Assembly: GCA_023014365.1 (NCBI GenBank)
Contig: JAEBUN010000036.1
Coordinates: forward strand, 1 to 64,000
Length of the DNA stretch: 64,000 bases
Direction: 5' to 3'
Origin: Lepiota brunneoincarnata
Taxonomy: Eukaryota > Basidiomycota > Agaricomycetes > Agaricales > Agaricaceae
Shown: piece by piece, positions 36,101-47,899 of the stretch
Numbering within the stretch: the first letter of the stretch is position 1
Layout of the letters: the number at the start of each line of letters is the position of its first letter
Program-made: the position numbers and the translations under genes
Notes under the pieces: model-generated
Told to the model about the DNA's origin: nothing
Seen by the model: the letters and a program-made list of their open reading frames with translations, nothing else
Databases searched by the model: none

Positions 36101-36818
36101 ATGGCGACGTACAACTTCAAACTCCACGATGCAGGGAATAACGAAATCAGGAGCGAAGACCCATCGCTCCCAATCTTTCACATCGTGACCACGCGTGGCT
36201 TCATGGATGTTCCAACGAACACGGTGCTATCATGCACAGTAGGCGTTAACGACAAGCCTCATACCATCAGAGGCGAGATCGATTGGAAGGGCAAGACAAT
36301 TGGAGTGGAGGGGGTTATTAAACCGCTTAAGGAGGTAAAGCACAAAGTGGGAGGAACATTTAGTCTGTGCGTATACGGGGGGTGAAGGGGCCATTTGAAG
36401 AGACTCTCACTCCCCATTCAGGTCGTTGGAATGGTCTTGGTTATCGAAGAAATATACAACAGAAAGCAAATCTAATGTCTGGACAGTGAGCATGGTTTGT
36501 ATCAAGAGTGCAGCTTAGAACCTCACCTGATTGTAGGCCAAGCGTGGAAGAGAGGCTGTGGCGATATACACGTCCCTCAAGGTCAATGCCTTCTCCAAAA
36601 ACGAGCTGGCAACACTGAAGTTCCTGGTGGACATGCCGAACGAAGAAAAGGTGTTTCTTGTCTTAGCACTCATGTTCCATGACCTTCAGCTGCCACCTGT
36701 TGCGGAGCCCAAGGTGCGTCGTATCTTTTGTTTGTTTTCTTTGTGGCAGCTGATTCCCAATCAAAGACTTTCGGACAAGCGGCTGCTGAAGCGGGGGGGC
36801 AGGCAGCAGCGACGGTAG
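36101..36818 (+). CDS. Small hypothetical protein, DUF6593-like
   Basis: Exons 36101-36381, 36422-36485 and 36537 onward join in frame. The start is MATYNFKLHDAGNNEIRS. Features resembling the basidiomycete DUF6593 family are FHIVTT, a GEIDWKGKTIGVEGVI strand pair, and a Trp-rich SLEWSW after the first intron, then an alpha-helical end (NELATLKFLVDMPNEEKVFL). The 3' end is unclear: the frame reads through to a stop at 36818, but an alternative frame to 36868 gives an Ala/Thr-rich tail ending in CCCVQ, which looks like a lipidated terminus. Reaching it would need an unseen splice or a frameshift near 36713-36750. Function unknown. Confidence 0.5.
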
Positions 36819-36946
36819 CAACGAATGTAGCAACGAATGCATTAACGAGTTGTTGTTGTGTACAATGAAAGATATGTACCATTAAACAGAGTCAATAATT
36901 GTCGTCTATCCATTGTCAGCGCGTAACAAGAGAGAGACGCAAGCCG

Positions 36947-37417
36947 TCAGTCATCAGAAGCAAGCCGGTCGCTAGAGCCCGAGCCTGAGGGTGATTCATG
37001 GCCTTTCGCTTTGGATTTGCCTCGTTTAGGGTTTTCTGGGGCGTCCTTCCACATCAGAGCCATCTAGTATGCGCGGAGATACAGCGGCATGGGTCAGAGA
37101 CCAAGGGGATTACATGCAAGAGGCGAAAAGTACGTGGGCCATCGCTTCCTTGGCACGACCTGGATGGGCTGCGATCCAGTCTTTCATATGCTTCTTGCAA
37201 AAGAGGTTGTATGCGGAGGGCTCGCGTTTTGGCTTTTCTGTCTTGGTGGTTGCTAGGGGGGAGGTGAGTTACGAGGGTTACGAGGTGAATATATGCACCG
37301 ATAAGCCTGACACTTGGCCCTTGCAGCTTTGATCTTCTTGGGGGCAGCTAGTATCAGGGAAGGATTAAATACAGAGCCCGAGTGTGGAGGTATCCGCTTA
37401 CTCGCGGACTTGGGCAT
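36947..37417 (-). CDS. Small HMG-box/YABBY-like protein
   Basis: Four short exons. It starts MPKSA at 37417, then APKKIKAARAK, then a domain exon with KREPSAYNLFCKKHMKDW and AAHPGRAKEAMAH, then MALMWKDAPENPKRGKSKAK, ending at the stop 36949-36947. The 'PSAYNLF...' start and 'WKDAPENPKRGK' end are the hallmark of small basidiomycete proteins with a YABBY/HMG-like DNA-binding fold. The Lys-rich flanks fit DNA binding. Predicted nuclear; target unknown. The second intron donor (GTCAGG in exon 2) is chosen to keep frame and is the least certain junction. Confidence 0.7.
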
Positions 37418-37503
37418 TTTTGCGATGGTGAACGTTGTGGATGACTGTGCAAAGAGACGATTGTCGCGGATTACATAGGGACACGTGAAAGGTCCGTGCG
37501 CAG

Positions 37504-37511
37504 TATTTAAA
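37504..37511 (+). promoter_or_regulatory. TATA-like element of glycoprotein gene C
   Basis: TATTTAAA lies 93 bp before the start codon at 37604, followed by a pyrimidine-rich leader (cgcttcttttctctccaccg). Confidence 0.4.
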
Positions 37512-37603
37512 CCCCGCCGTCAAAAGCTAAGGCCGCAAGTCGCTTCTTTTCTCTCCACCGGTTATTCTTATATTATTTTTAGTCCTGCTCGCTACCAGAC
37601 GAA

Positions 37604-38901
37604 ATGTCACCTTCCGCTCCTTTGAAATTCTTCACCTTCACTGTTCTCTCTGTCGTTCTTGCTGTTGGCGTCAACGGTCAGGCGGCTACTGGCACATACC
37701 CAGCAATTCCACTCGCCTCCAAGACCTTTGACTATCCCTCTGGCATTGTATGTCGCGTCGCGCCTCCATCAACGTGTCGACTGATCCGATGTCATCTTTT
37801 TATTTATAGCCCTACAAGGTCGATACCGACGTAGGACTCATCCGCGGTACCCAGCACGGTTACAACATCTGCAACTCCACCACCGAAGGTCCCACGTCTC
37901 AATGCCAGACCTCTTTCGTTACCAGCATCGACGGTACATACTTGTCCTTCTGCTTTTCCGTTGCTGTCGTTGACCATCACCTCTAGACTTCTGCCTCTGG
38001 GCCCCTTCCGAGCCTGAGTCAGTTGTGGCTAACACCGAAGGCGAGATGATTGCGTGGTGCACCAAGCCTGGTCATGGCACCCGCCTTATCCCTCAAGGCG
38101 CCCTCACCGGTATTCAATACATCAAGACACCAAACTATATCCAGATCGCTGGCTATGTCAACCAAGCACTTATTAACATCAAGTCTGATGATTATGGAGG
38201 TGAAATGGATCCTCATGGTGCTGATTTGCGTGGCAACCCTATGGGTGGTCTCGTCTACTCCGGGGCGTTTGGTGGAGGTATCAAACAAGTCATAGAATGG
38301 ACCAAGTGTGTTTCCTTGTCCCCCCTTCCTTCCGTGATATGAATTTTCCTAACGATCCGATATTCTAGCTTTATGGGCGGTAATGCCTTCTGCATAAAAG
38401 CCTGCGATCCTACCAAGCCCGATGACGAGAAATACTGTGAACACATCTATGACCGTATTGGTTGCGCCTATAACGCCCCCAACAACGCTCGCAACGGCAC
38501 CTTTGAGTCCTGTGAAGGTGAAAACATGGACTTCCCCTGGTGTTTACACTGAGAATGGTCAGGTCATGACCTATACTCAACCTGCCGAATCCCTCGGCCC
38601 TATCACCACCATGCCCTACACTGCTCGTGTCCCCGCCTCATCCAACTGCGTGACTTACACGAGCTCCGCCATTTACACCAATCTTCCTACACCTAGCATC
38701 CTCCCCGCAAGCTCATCCGCGACCGGGGCCTCTGGCTCTCCCGCGATAACTGGAGCTGGCTCTCGTTCTACTGGCGCAGCCCCGGGTACCCGTACAGGCT
38801 CTGCTGCCACTGCCCAAGGGACAGACAGTGGCGCGTCGACGCTGGCTATTTCTGGCCTGTCACTCTTGGGCGTTGTCTTTTCTGCGCTATTCCTCGCGTG
38901 A
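37604..38901 (+). CDS. Secreted 'macrofage activating glycoprotein' family protein, copy C (single-base frameshift)
   Basis: Exons 37604-37747, 37810-37933, 37987-38305 and 38369-38901. The signal peptide is followed by the same core as copies A and B: SGIPYKVDTDVGLIRGTQ, DFCLWAP, AWCTKPGHGTRLIP, GGEMDPHGADLRGNPMGG and CDPTKPDDEKYCEHIYDRIG. The end is a Ser/Thr/Ala-rich stalk with a hydrophobic tail (LSLLGVVFSALFLA). In exon 4 the frame breaks at a CCCC run (38534-38537): the family's DFPGVYT needs one C fewer, and as given the frame ends at a TGA about 12 nt later. The rest of the protein is well preserved in the next frame, so this is either a recent lesion or a sequencing error. Confidence 0.8.
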
Positions 38902-39199
38902 AACTGGACAATGACATTTAATGGTTTTGATGAGCTTAGTTTTTACCATGCATAGATTATTCAGTCTTAATGGGATAGGCAATTGGACTTTTGTTATAGC
39001 ACGTCTAACCCGTTGATTGATTCAATATTTTTTTATTTGAGTGTGTTGGTGGGGCAAGTAAGTTCGGTGTACAGTACAATTGCCAACCTTGGCTAGCTCC
39101 CGCTGAGGCAGTACTTAGGCCAGTCTTGTTATAAGACAGTGAGCACTGAAGTAACTACGTAGTCTAAGCACATCTGGCTGATATCCCATTCCGTGCCGT

Positions 39200-41597
39200 T
39201 CAATAGATATGGATTAGACACGCCCGCGTGCCATGCCCGAGGAAGAACATCCCTGTGGGCTTTATCTGCGATCTCCACCGATCATCATTGTGTAAAGATT
39301 GATAATAAACACCCGTACGATCCCACTGGAAACCCATCAGGTGGTCGAAAACGGGCAGCGGGTATTAAATTCAACCCACATTAAATGTCAGGGGAAACTT
39401 CGCTGGTATCATCGGCCGCCCATATTTCTCCAAAAGTTGTCTGTCTGTTCTGCAATTCTCCGAGGTCCTGATTAACCCACCATTACGGTCACCCTGGTTT
39501 AATTGGTGGTCGATGAGTCATAATAGATATCCGCCAACTGACAAGCTCAGGCTCACCAGTGAATAGACCCAATTCACAAACTCAAAGAACTTTGACTGCC
39601 GAGCGGGGGCAAGGTGACAAAACTGAACCTGGGACAGTTCAGCAATTATGTCCGGAATATCATCATCGTGCTTGATGTGACATATTTCCCAGCCACCGGC
39701 ATCCATACAGGCGTCAAAGATTTTGAGTATTGCATGATCGTCCACTCCAAGTCCTGTGCGCCACTTCAGCTTTGGAGTTTTGGCGCAGCATGCGATGTCA
39801 TCTGGTAAGAAACTCGAGCTTGAGCCGGGTTGGTTCATGCGAACTTACAAACTACAGGACTTACTCGGTAATCGACAATGACGCTGGATTGCGCGATTGT
39901 ACCATCGAATCAGTAGCACGGCAACTTCACAGCTTGCGTTTGACTTGTCCAGAGAAAACTGCCCTGAACGACCAGAGTCTCTGAGAAAATCACCAAACGA
40001 TGCATGGTAGAATAACAATGACTGGCTGGCAGCTTTGGCAGGCGGCGGGATCTCCAAAACGGAGTGCAACCTCCGGAGTGAGCTATAAAACTCGCTCTGA
40101 TCGAGGCAGAGCAAGTTTGAAACAATCTGAGCGGTAAGCCTGCTCTCGGAAATGTGAACACGTAGGCTGAGAATACGCATCACGGTGGGAAGAGTACGAG
40201 CAGGGACAGTCTGAAGGATTTGGTGGTATAATAGATCAAGCGCATGTAGAGGGTTGGTCGTTTTGGAGACCCCAGTGGTGACACCACTGATTGCTGTGAG
40301 ACAAAGTGCGAGCCGAGTATTTGGGGTGTCGTGTGACCCATCGCCAATTTCTTGATCGGTAAGATTGTCGTCGCCGATGAATTTGAGTACAGTCGAGGCA
40401 AAGATGAACAGCCCGGACGCTGCTTCTGCAAGCCGTTGCAGCTGGGCCTCTGGAGGCCACGGTTTATCTTCTTCGACATCAATGATGTCCCAATATCGCT
40501 CACGAATGTCGTTGAACCCGTCCCGGAGAAAACTGCGGACATCCTGTTGGGATTCGGGGTCATCAATGGACAGTTCCTTGCGATTACAGACTCGCTGGAG
40601 GTCTGCACCTCGAAGCAGGCGCTTGAGATGCCACTCTGGCCGGCTACAAACCATCCAAAGGAGGGGGACTTCGTCCTTCTGCTGGCCATGCTCGCTAATA
40701 AGTGTGATGAACTCGCATTGCGCTTGTTGATCCTTGCATTCGTCCAATCCGTCCAAGACAATGAGCAGTGGTTGTTTGATACTACTTCTCAAGCTTGTGA
40801 ATGGTTCAATAATGAGCGTCCTAAACTGGGAACGTAGATCTTTCTCAAGTATTGAGGAATCATTGGCAAGACGTTGGGTGATCAGACGTTTGTAGTCAGG
40901 ATGCTGGACTGAGAGCTGGCAGGCTAAGGTAGGAATGACGCGGAGGGGGTCGTCACGGTCGTTTAGCCTGGAAAAGAAGAAGGCGGCGCCGAGTCGACCA
41001 ATATCTCGACAATGCTCAGCAACCGTTTGTGCAACAGCTGACTTCCCGACGCCCGCAGGACCCAAGAGCCATAGCATCCTTCGATGATTATTGGAGTCCG
41101 TGAGCCATGCTATGATCTCTCCTCTGAGCTCTTTGCGAGTGTTCGGATGGCATTTGGGTGGTGGATGACGGGCGGAGGAATCCACTTCTGCACTGGACAT
41201 TCTTTTGCGTTCGAGGAGCTCAAATGCTAAAACCAAAGGTCAATGATGCAGGAAGTTTGTAGATAAAAAAACGTGCTCACCTGTCTTTCCAGTCTCGATA
41301 ATTTGTGTATGCTGTTCAATCATGGCGGTGTCTTTAATTACGATGTGATGAGCCCCAGCGAAGAAAGATGCGTGCTGGGCTTGAGTGCGTGGTTCTATCA
41401 AATAAATTGGCTGAGCTTATGCATTCCCTGCTTGGGTCCGACGACATACCAGTTATTCCTGTGCCACCGGGTACGCTACCAGTTTGTGTGGCAGCGATGT
41501 TGCCATTGCGAGGTTCCTGAACGTGTTCTTTCCCCGCCAGACCAAAAACAATGGACTTGGCGAAGGATGCAATACCCCAGTCTTTGAACATTGACAT
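39200..41597 (-). CDS. NACHT NTPase, NLR-like, copy 1 (intact)
   Basis: Six exons (41597-41450, 41394-41281, 41226-39865, 39801-39557, 39493-39380, 39325-39200) total 2109 nt, 702 aa. The N-terminus has a conserved ASFFAGAHHIVIKDTAM segment. The NACHT domain has Walker A G143-PAGVGKS-150 and Walker B LIVLDGLDEC (residues 242-251). An alpha-helical region after it carries SFGDFLRD and LLIRWYNRAI. There are no obvious WD40, TPR or ankyrin repeats; instead a short tail spread over three small exons ends in KPTGMFFLGHGTRACL. NACHT proteins in fungi act in non-self recognition and cell death; that role is inferred from the family. Two decayed paralogues lie upstream on the same strand, sharing the exon plan. 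Confidence 0.88.
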
Positions 41598-41639
41598 AGT
41601 AGTGAGTGTCTCGTAGTGAAGGTGTAAGGGGAAAGCATG

Positions 41640-42399
41640 TTGGCCGACTACTTTTATATATCAAACCTGTGAAACACAGCCTTTCCCGTCTGGGGTCGAG
41701 CGCTCAACATGTCAGTGGAATGTCCTAAAACAGAAGCCGTAGTGCACAAGCGCCGTCGCCAACCTCAAAGAATATTGGTATTCCAGGATAATTTCTCAAG
41801 CCTCCGAGCCACTTCAAAGGTAGAAGGGTGGGTTAGAAACACGCTCCTTGAGGATCGACAATAATTTTGACAGGGGGGGGCGCGGACGGGATGAGTGTCA
41901 TAAGATCACGCAACTCAGATCGTCAGTTCCTCCGAGGTGCCTTTCCCGTTCTAGGGTTACGGAAGCGGCAACACCAGAGCAGGGTGGAATGAATTACTAT
42001 CTCACAGGGTCCTTCGAAATCCAGCTCCGTCGAGAGTGCGTAAACGGTTGTGTTCTGTGCGAGAGGTACGGCCGCTGGAAATGTACTATTATCAAACGCT
42101 GCTCAGACGCTAGTCTCAAAGATATGAGGGTCGGGGCGGTGGGCGAAGAGAGATTGAGATGGCACGCGTGTGCCCGAATAATTTAATGACATTGGCCGCA
42201 TCCGCAGGCACCTCTCGATTCGGCTTTTGAGCTTTAGCTCCTGATTTCTCGCCTCCTTGGCAACGCCGGTCATCCTTTCTGCTTCTGGTGTAGCCTTCTT
42301 GCACCTTGTGGTGTGAAAGTATGTCCCGTACGAAATACGTATATCTCAACCAACCCAAGCACCCAATTAAGGAAACCCAAAATGGATTAAATCTCGTCC
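41640..42399. other. No recognisable gene
   Basis: Short frames only. A G-rich stretch at 41872-41882. The upstream flank of the NACHT gene and the downstream flank of the aminotransferase lie here. Confidence 0.45.
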
Positions 42400-44732
42400 T
42401 CATTTTGTAGCCAACTCAGGCACCCAAACCACTATTTCCCTCAATCTCCTCAGGGCCTGGTGAACCTCTTCCTCGGACATCAAACTAAATGGAGCACGCA
42501 CATACACCGTACTAGAACCATTTCTTAGAAATACTCTCGCCGGATGTGCCAGATGTTCTTTAACGAGCGCCCGTGTGTGGATGACAGACTCAGAGTCACC
42601 CCCCTCCACCATGCTCGTTGATTTCAACTTAAACCTATCACTCAGAAGGCCCATCAATAACCAAGAAAATGGGTTACGAGACACAATAATGGAAAAATGA
42701 CGATAAGCTCAAGGCGCGTTAAACAGATGAGCTGAGACTACCCACCAAAAGAAAATGCCAGCCTCTGGAGCAGTCCATTCCGCGTAGTTGTCCAAACGCA
42801 TCTTCATTGCCGCCTCGAAAACGTCGCGCCTTCTTCGGTAGAACTGGGACACCTGCTCACTACGAGTCTTGAAACCTTCATATCCCCAGGCACCGAGTAA
42901 TTTGTAAGTGATGGCTTGCGTGAGTGATGGGGGCTGCAGGTTCGAGGCTGCTGTCTAGGAGAAGATAGAGGCGGGGTGAGTACATTAGGTAGCAGCGTCA
43001 GAATGTATAGCAGTTGTGCTAGTGAGAACAACACCGTTTTGGAAGAAATAGGGACGAGCATGCTCTGCACGAGGCTAGGCGGGCAGATGGGTGGACAAGC
43101 CATGGGTGATACGACTCCGGCCAAATAAACACCACAGCTAGCCCGGATATGCCCATGAGACAACGCCACCCGGGACTACTATCGACCCACCACATACGCC
43201 GTAACCATAGATCCAACAAAGTGGCCTTGGACATCAGCGTGTGGGGGGACCAAAGAAACTGGGCAAGGGATTTCGGGTGTAGCAGCCAAACTGCACGTAC
43301 ATGATGTTCAAGAACTTGAAGGAGCGCCCCAGGCCCGGAAGCAAAGCCAAGCCTGGTGCCAGGTGACAGAATCTCAGAAAAACTGTCGATTCGGAGCACC
43401 CGGCCCACTTCGGGCTCTTCCCTCTCCAAAGAGAAGTAGGATGGCGTACGAAGCCCGTTTCCGTAGTATAAATAAAAATGAGGATCATCTGAATGTCGGG
43501 GGGAAATATCCGTTGTGTGGAATCATGAGGCAGTATGTTTGTATCGTGAGGAGGGATTAGGGGCCGTTTGGACGATGTGTTGGCCGGTGATGGTATTACA
43601 TGACGAGCGTAATTGGGTGAGTTTTGGGTACCGAGCGAGATGGATTTGGGTAGAGTTATGGCCGGGTGTAGTCCTGGATCAGTACTGAATTCCGAAGTAA
43701 AACGGGTGTACGCACTTTCAAGAACGAGAAAGTTGAATTCCCGTGCTAATTGGAGAACTTCTTTGCGACGTCCCAATGATGTTGTCGACCCGTTTGGATT
43801 GCAGCCGCACTGTATGAAAAGAAGTTCAACTGACGGGCGCCATGCTCAGAGGCATTGAACGGGAACGTACGGGGGCGGTAAATAAGACTTTGGGCCTCGA
43901 TTTTCCTGCAGGCCAATTCTCAAGCGCTGATCGGAGTGAGTTCGTGGAAATCCCTTGGGAATCAACTTCCACATCTGGCATGTCGAAAGTTAAGAGATAA
44001 TTTCGAGCGCAGAGTCTATATGATAAGTGGATTGGCTGGCTACTCGGACACCAAAGTCGGCTTGCCTATCAGATCACAATGTAAGCCCTGGAACATTGGG
44101 AGAACATCGCTAAAAAACACCTGGATAAATGGCTGCCCCAAAGAGGAAGAGCTTATGCCACTTACGAGTAAACGGGGGACTCAATAAATACAGGATCTCC
44201 ATCACCGACGAGAGTTCGAATAGCCTGGAATGGATTCGCCCATTTTCAGCATCGCGGAATTTTTGCACTACCACTATTTTGAACTGACCTTATACACCAG
44301 ATCTTGTGAGCCCGAACCAACAATGATATCCCACCCTTCGCCCTGGTTCCTGCCATGATAGAACTCTTGCAGACCAGAAAGCCAATCACGGAGTTTCTTG
44401 AAACCGCCTGTCTCACCGTACTGCAGAGCCTGAGCAAGCTCCTCAGGTTCGAGGGTGTACGACTTGTCTTGAGTAGGGTCCACTAGGGAGTGTGCGGTGA
44501 AACTCAATGAGGTGATTGGGAATGTGGTGGGATTCGGCTTCCCAGCAAGGAGAGAGAGGAGGTTGGGTGTAGCCTCGAGGGGTATCAATGAGTGGACTGA
44601 ACGGACGCGTAGGTTTAAGTCGGTGATCGGATTGGATGCGGTATGAGCTATGGGACTGAGCAAATTACTCGATGATGGACGTACTTGGACTGGGTTTTCG
44701 TTCTCCTGCGGTCTTCGAAAGGAACGAAGCAT
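42400..44732 (-). CDS. PLP-dependent class I/II aminotransferase (aminoadipate/aromatic type) with Lys-to-Glu at the cofactor site
   Basis: Multi-exon gene. It starts MLRSFRRPQENEN at 44732, and the stop is at 42402-42400. Recognisable blocks in order: LIPLEATPNLLSLLAGKPNP, ALQYGETGGFKKLRDWL, IVGSGSQDLVYK, AIRTLVGDGDPVFIESPVYS, VDSQGISTNSLRSALENW, KVLFTAP, CGCNPNGSTTS, DPHFYLYYGNGLRTPSYFSL, RIDSFSEILSPGTRLGF, LTQAITYKLLGAWGYEGF, APEAGIFFW, and a C-terminal HPARVFLRNGSSTVYVRAPF. This is the fold-type I family of Aro8/2-aminoadipate transaminases. The family motif SFSKxxxPGxRxG reads SFSEILSPGTRLG here, so the lysine that forms the internal aldimine with PLP is replaced by Glu. Transaminase activity would be lost unless this is an error. 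Exon borders in the middle are only partly resolved. Confidence 0.75.
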
Positions 44733-45350
44733 AATGACTGTCAGGCAGCCTCTTCAAGCCTGAGGAGGAAGACCCGTGAACAAAAGGTTCAATTGCTATT
44801 TACCCACCATCGAAAAAGATTGAGGCGTCTAACCTGTTCCTGTCTACCGTTCCTGGTTTTAGCAGAGTCCTTGCGACATGTATTTCCTTACCTCCACACT
44901 ACAGGAACACTTGATCGTCGCCTCGGACAGCCCGTTTGTTAACATCGGGTTGAATGTGTTATCAGGAGAAGCGGTTGATCGTCGCCGCTGTGACCTGGGC
45001 TCACAAATTCCCAAGACAGCTATAACTTATCAACTGCTACAGGTGAACAAATCCCGCCACTGTGACCTGCTCTTCACTTTCGGACCACAGCCTTTCCGTT
45101 GTTCTTCAACTCGTCGTTCGTTATCCTACGTGAATTTGAGCCTACGAACCCTTGAATTACTGAAGAACCACACACGGTTTGAATACACCCTACTGGCTGC
45201 TCTCGATCGTGGGAAACAAGAAAGAGTTTATCTCGGGGTGATCGGGGATATGCTGCAAATTCACCCCCCAAAAAAAAAGACAACGCCATTGCTGATCCTG
45301 TGATTAAACACCGTTCTTATGAAAAGGTTACCTATATTGCGATTCCTTAC
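44733..45350. other. No recognisable gene
   Basis: Short frames only, with a small direct repeat ('gatcgtcgcc' near 44911 and 44979). Confidence 0.45.
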
Positions 45351-47891
45351 TCACTCGTACCCTAGGTACTTACACAAGTAGTGCAGAATCACTTTTGGAA
45401 CGCGATTGTATGTAAGGGCATCTTGTAACGCCAACGGGAGCTCACTCTCGCCGATTCTATGCTCCTTAAAAAAGTTACTTAACAGCCCACAATTAGGCGG
45501 CATCGTCAGAGCACCATGACCCAGGAAAAACATTCCCTTGAATTTCGACGTTAATACCCCAAATCCGCTATGGTGCATGGATACGAGAGCAACACGATTG
45601 AATTTGCGCTAATGTCATATTAGATTCCGGAACAAGGCAGATGGGTTAGGGCTACCGCTCACGTCAATAGGAAACGTCGCTACCTGCATGGGCTGTTTAT
45701 ATATCTCTAGTATTGCGTTATCCGTCTCACACCTAGTCTAATCAACCCATGACTACGGTCACCCTAATCAATGTGAAATATATCAATCACATGGTTGATC
45801 CAGAATAATGAAACCAGACTCACCAGGGAATAGAGCCAGCTAATGAATCGCGGGAATGTCGAAAACCCTATAGAGTTCAAATGACAGAAATGGAATTGGT
45901 GAAGCTCAGCCACTACCCGCGCAATATCTTCATCGTTCTCAACGCAACAGGCTCTCCAGCTCCCGTGAGTTGACATGAAGGTACGGAAACGAGCCAAGTC
46001 ACTACTACCGTTTGAGTGGCCTGTGTTCCACCTCATCTCCGGAGTCGAGATACGACACATGGTGTTGTCTAATGATGGCCAAAATCAGGGTTGTATAACC
46101 AAAATGGGGATTGAAAATTCCACCTTTTAATTCACACCAACGTGCAAGAACGCGGTTATACCATCGAACGAATAGCACTGCGATATCGCATCGGGATTTC
46201 GCCTCATTCAGTGCGAACGGTTCAGAAGCATGACACAATCGCGGGGGTTGATGATGTGCTTCTACGGGAGTTGGAATCTCCATGGTGGAGTGCAACCTTC
46301 GGAGACAAGTATAGAACGTGTGTTGGTCGAGGCAGAGGAAATTTGCGACGTCCCGGGCGAAGAGGTCGTTTCCCGGGAAGAGAACGCACAGGCCAACGAC
46401 CTGCATAGTAGTAGGGAGAATGTCTGCTGGAATAACTGAGAGTATTTGCCGATATAGCACATCCAGCGCATCCAGCGGGTTATTTGCCCCAAGCATACGC
46501 GATCCATCAACAAAGTTAAGACAGATCGTGAGCTGGGTTTCTGGATCAGCGCGAACTTCGTCACCGACAAATTTGAAGCCGGTCGCAGCAAAAATGAACA
46601 GCCCGGATGCAGTAACAGAAAGCTGACGCAGCTGAGCTTCCGGTGGCCATGGCTCACCCACGGGGACGCTGATCACGTCCCAGTATCGCTGATGGACCTC
46701 GATAAAGCCATCTCTGAGAAACCAGTAGACGTCCCGTTGGGCTTCAGCGTCGTTTATGGATAATTCCTCGCGTTTACAACTAATCCCAAAGTCCGCCCGT
46801 AGAAAAGGAGGCGCCTGAGATGCAATTCTGGCCGACTGCAGACCAGCCACAGAAGGGGAAGCGTATCCGTCAAGCGGACATGTTCGTTGATAAGCTCGAT
46901 GAACTCGCACTGTGCCTGCTCGCCCTTGCATTCGTCCAGACCATCCAGGATGATCAAAAGTGGTTGTTTGATGCTGGGGGAGTCTTGAGCCTTCAAAACA
47001 GTGAATGGCTCGATAATGAGCGTCTTGAACTGAGAGTGCAGTTTCTTCTCGAGGATGGTCGGATTATCAGCGAGCCGCTCGGTGACGAGATATTTGTAGT
47101 CTGGGTACTGAACAGCGAGTTGGTAGGCGAGTGTGGGAATGACACGGAGGGGCTCGCTGCGGTTATTTGGCCTAGAGAAGAAGAAAGCAGTACTGAGTCG
47201 CCCAGTTCCTTGGCAGTGCTCAGCAATAGTCTGTACGACCGCCGACTTTCCGGTGCCGGCAGGGCTCAAGATCCAGAGCATGCGATAATGCTGCTGGGTG
47301 TCTGTGAGCCAGGCTATTATCGCCCCTCTGAGCCTCTCTCGGGTCTCCGGATGGCATCTCGGTGGAGGATATCGCGCGGATGAGTCTATCTCGGCACCGG
47401 GAATCCTTCTGTTCTCGAGAAGTTGAAGTACTATCCCCATCAGTCAAAATTCTGGTGAGGTTATGATTAGTGAAGTGCTACCTGTCCCGCCGTTTTCGAA
47501 GACTTGGGTAAGTTGGTCAATCATAGTTGGGTTGGTGAACAGGAGATGGTGAGCGCCTGCAAAAAATTGGGCAACCTGACCCTGGGGCTGGGAACCTACA
47601 GAAAAAGTTGATTCTGTCCGATATATTCAAGTCCAACTTCAAATACGTGCCAGTCATCTGCTCGTCAGATCGTTCCCCCATGTCGAAAGATTCAGCATTT
47701 TCAGTGGTTGACTGCATGCCATTCTGTTCTTCAAAAGTGGTGGATACGGGAGCAGTCTGTCGGCTGGCTTTTTGTTCTCTTGTGGTGTACACACGAGGGC
47801 CGGTGGTAGATCGAGCACCTCTTGCCCTCCTGAGCCTGAATTTAACGGATTTGGCGACGAAATTGAGGTTCTATTCTTCAGGAATCAGCAT
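45351..47891 (-). pseudogene. NACHT NTPase, NLR-like, copy 2 (decayed)
   Basis: Same exon plan as copy 1. The N-terminal QVAQFFAGAHH exon, Walker A SPAGTGKSA (near 47265), Walker B LLIILDGLDEC (near 46930) and the tail exon with KGMFFLGHGALTM are all recognisable. Lesions: the 5' exon aligned with copy 3 starts ATG at 47891 but has TAG at codon 7; the NACHT frame shifts in a TTTT run (plus strand 46802-46806) between HLRRLL and LRADFGISCK; a 12-residue stretch equivalent to FGDFLRDSGRSG is missing; and about 7 bp are lost in the last-but-one tail exon after GLIRL. The 3' end continues into a longer tail ending at 45351. A functional product is unlikely. Confidence 0.75.
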
Positions 47892-47899
47892 CGAAGCCG

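Noticed and set aside
38500..38580. An intron explaining the frame break in glycoprotein copy C
   Set aside because: The available GT...AG pair (about 45 nt) does not restore the family frame and would remove conserved residues; a single extra C explains it exactly.
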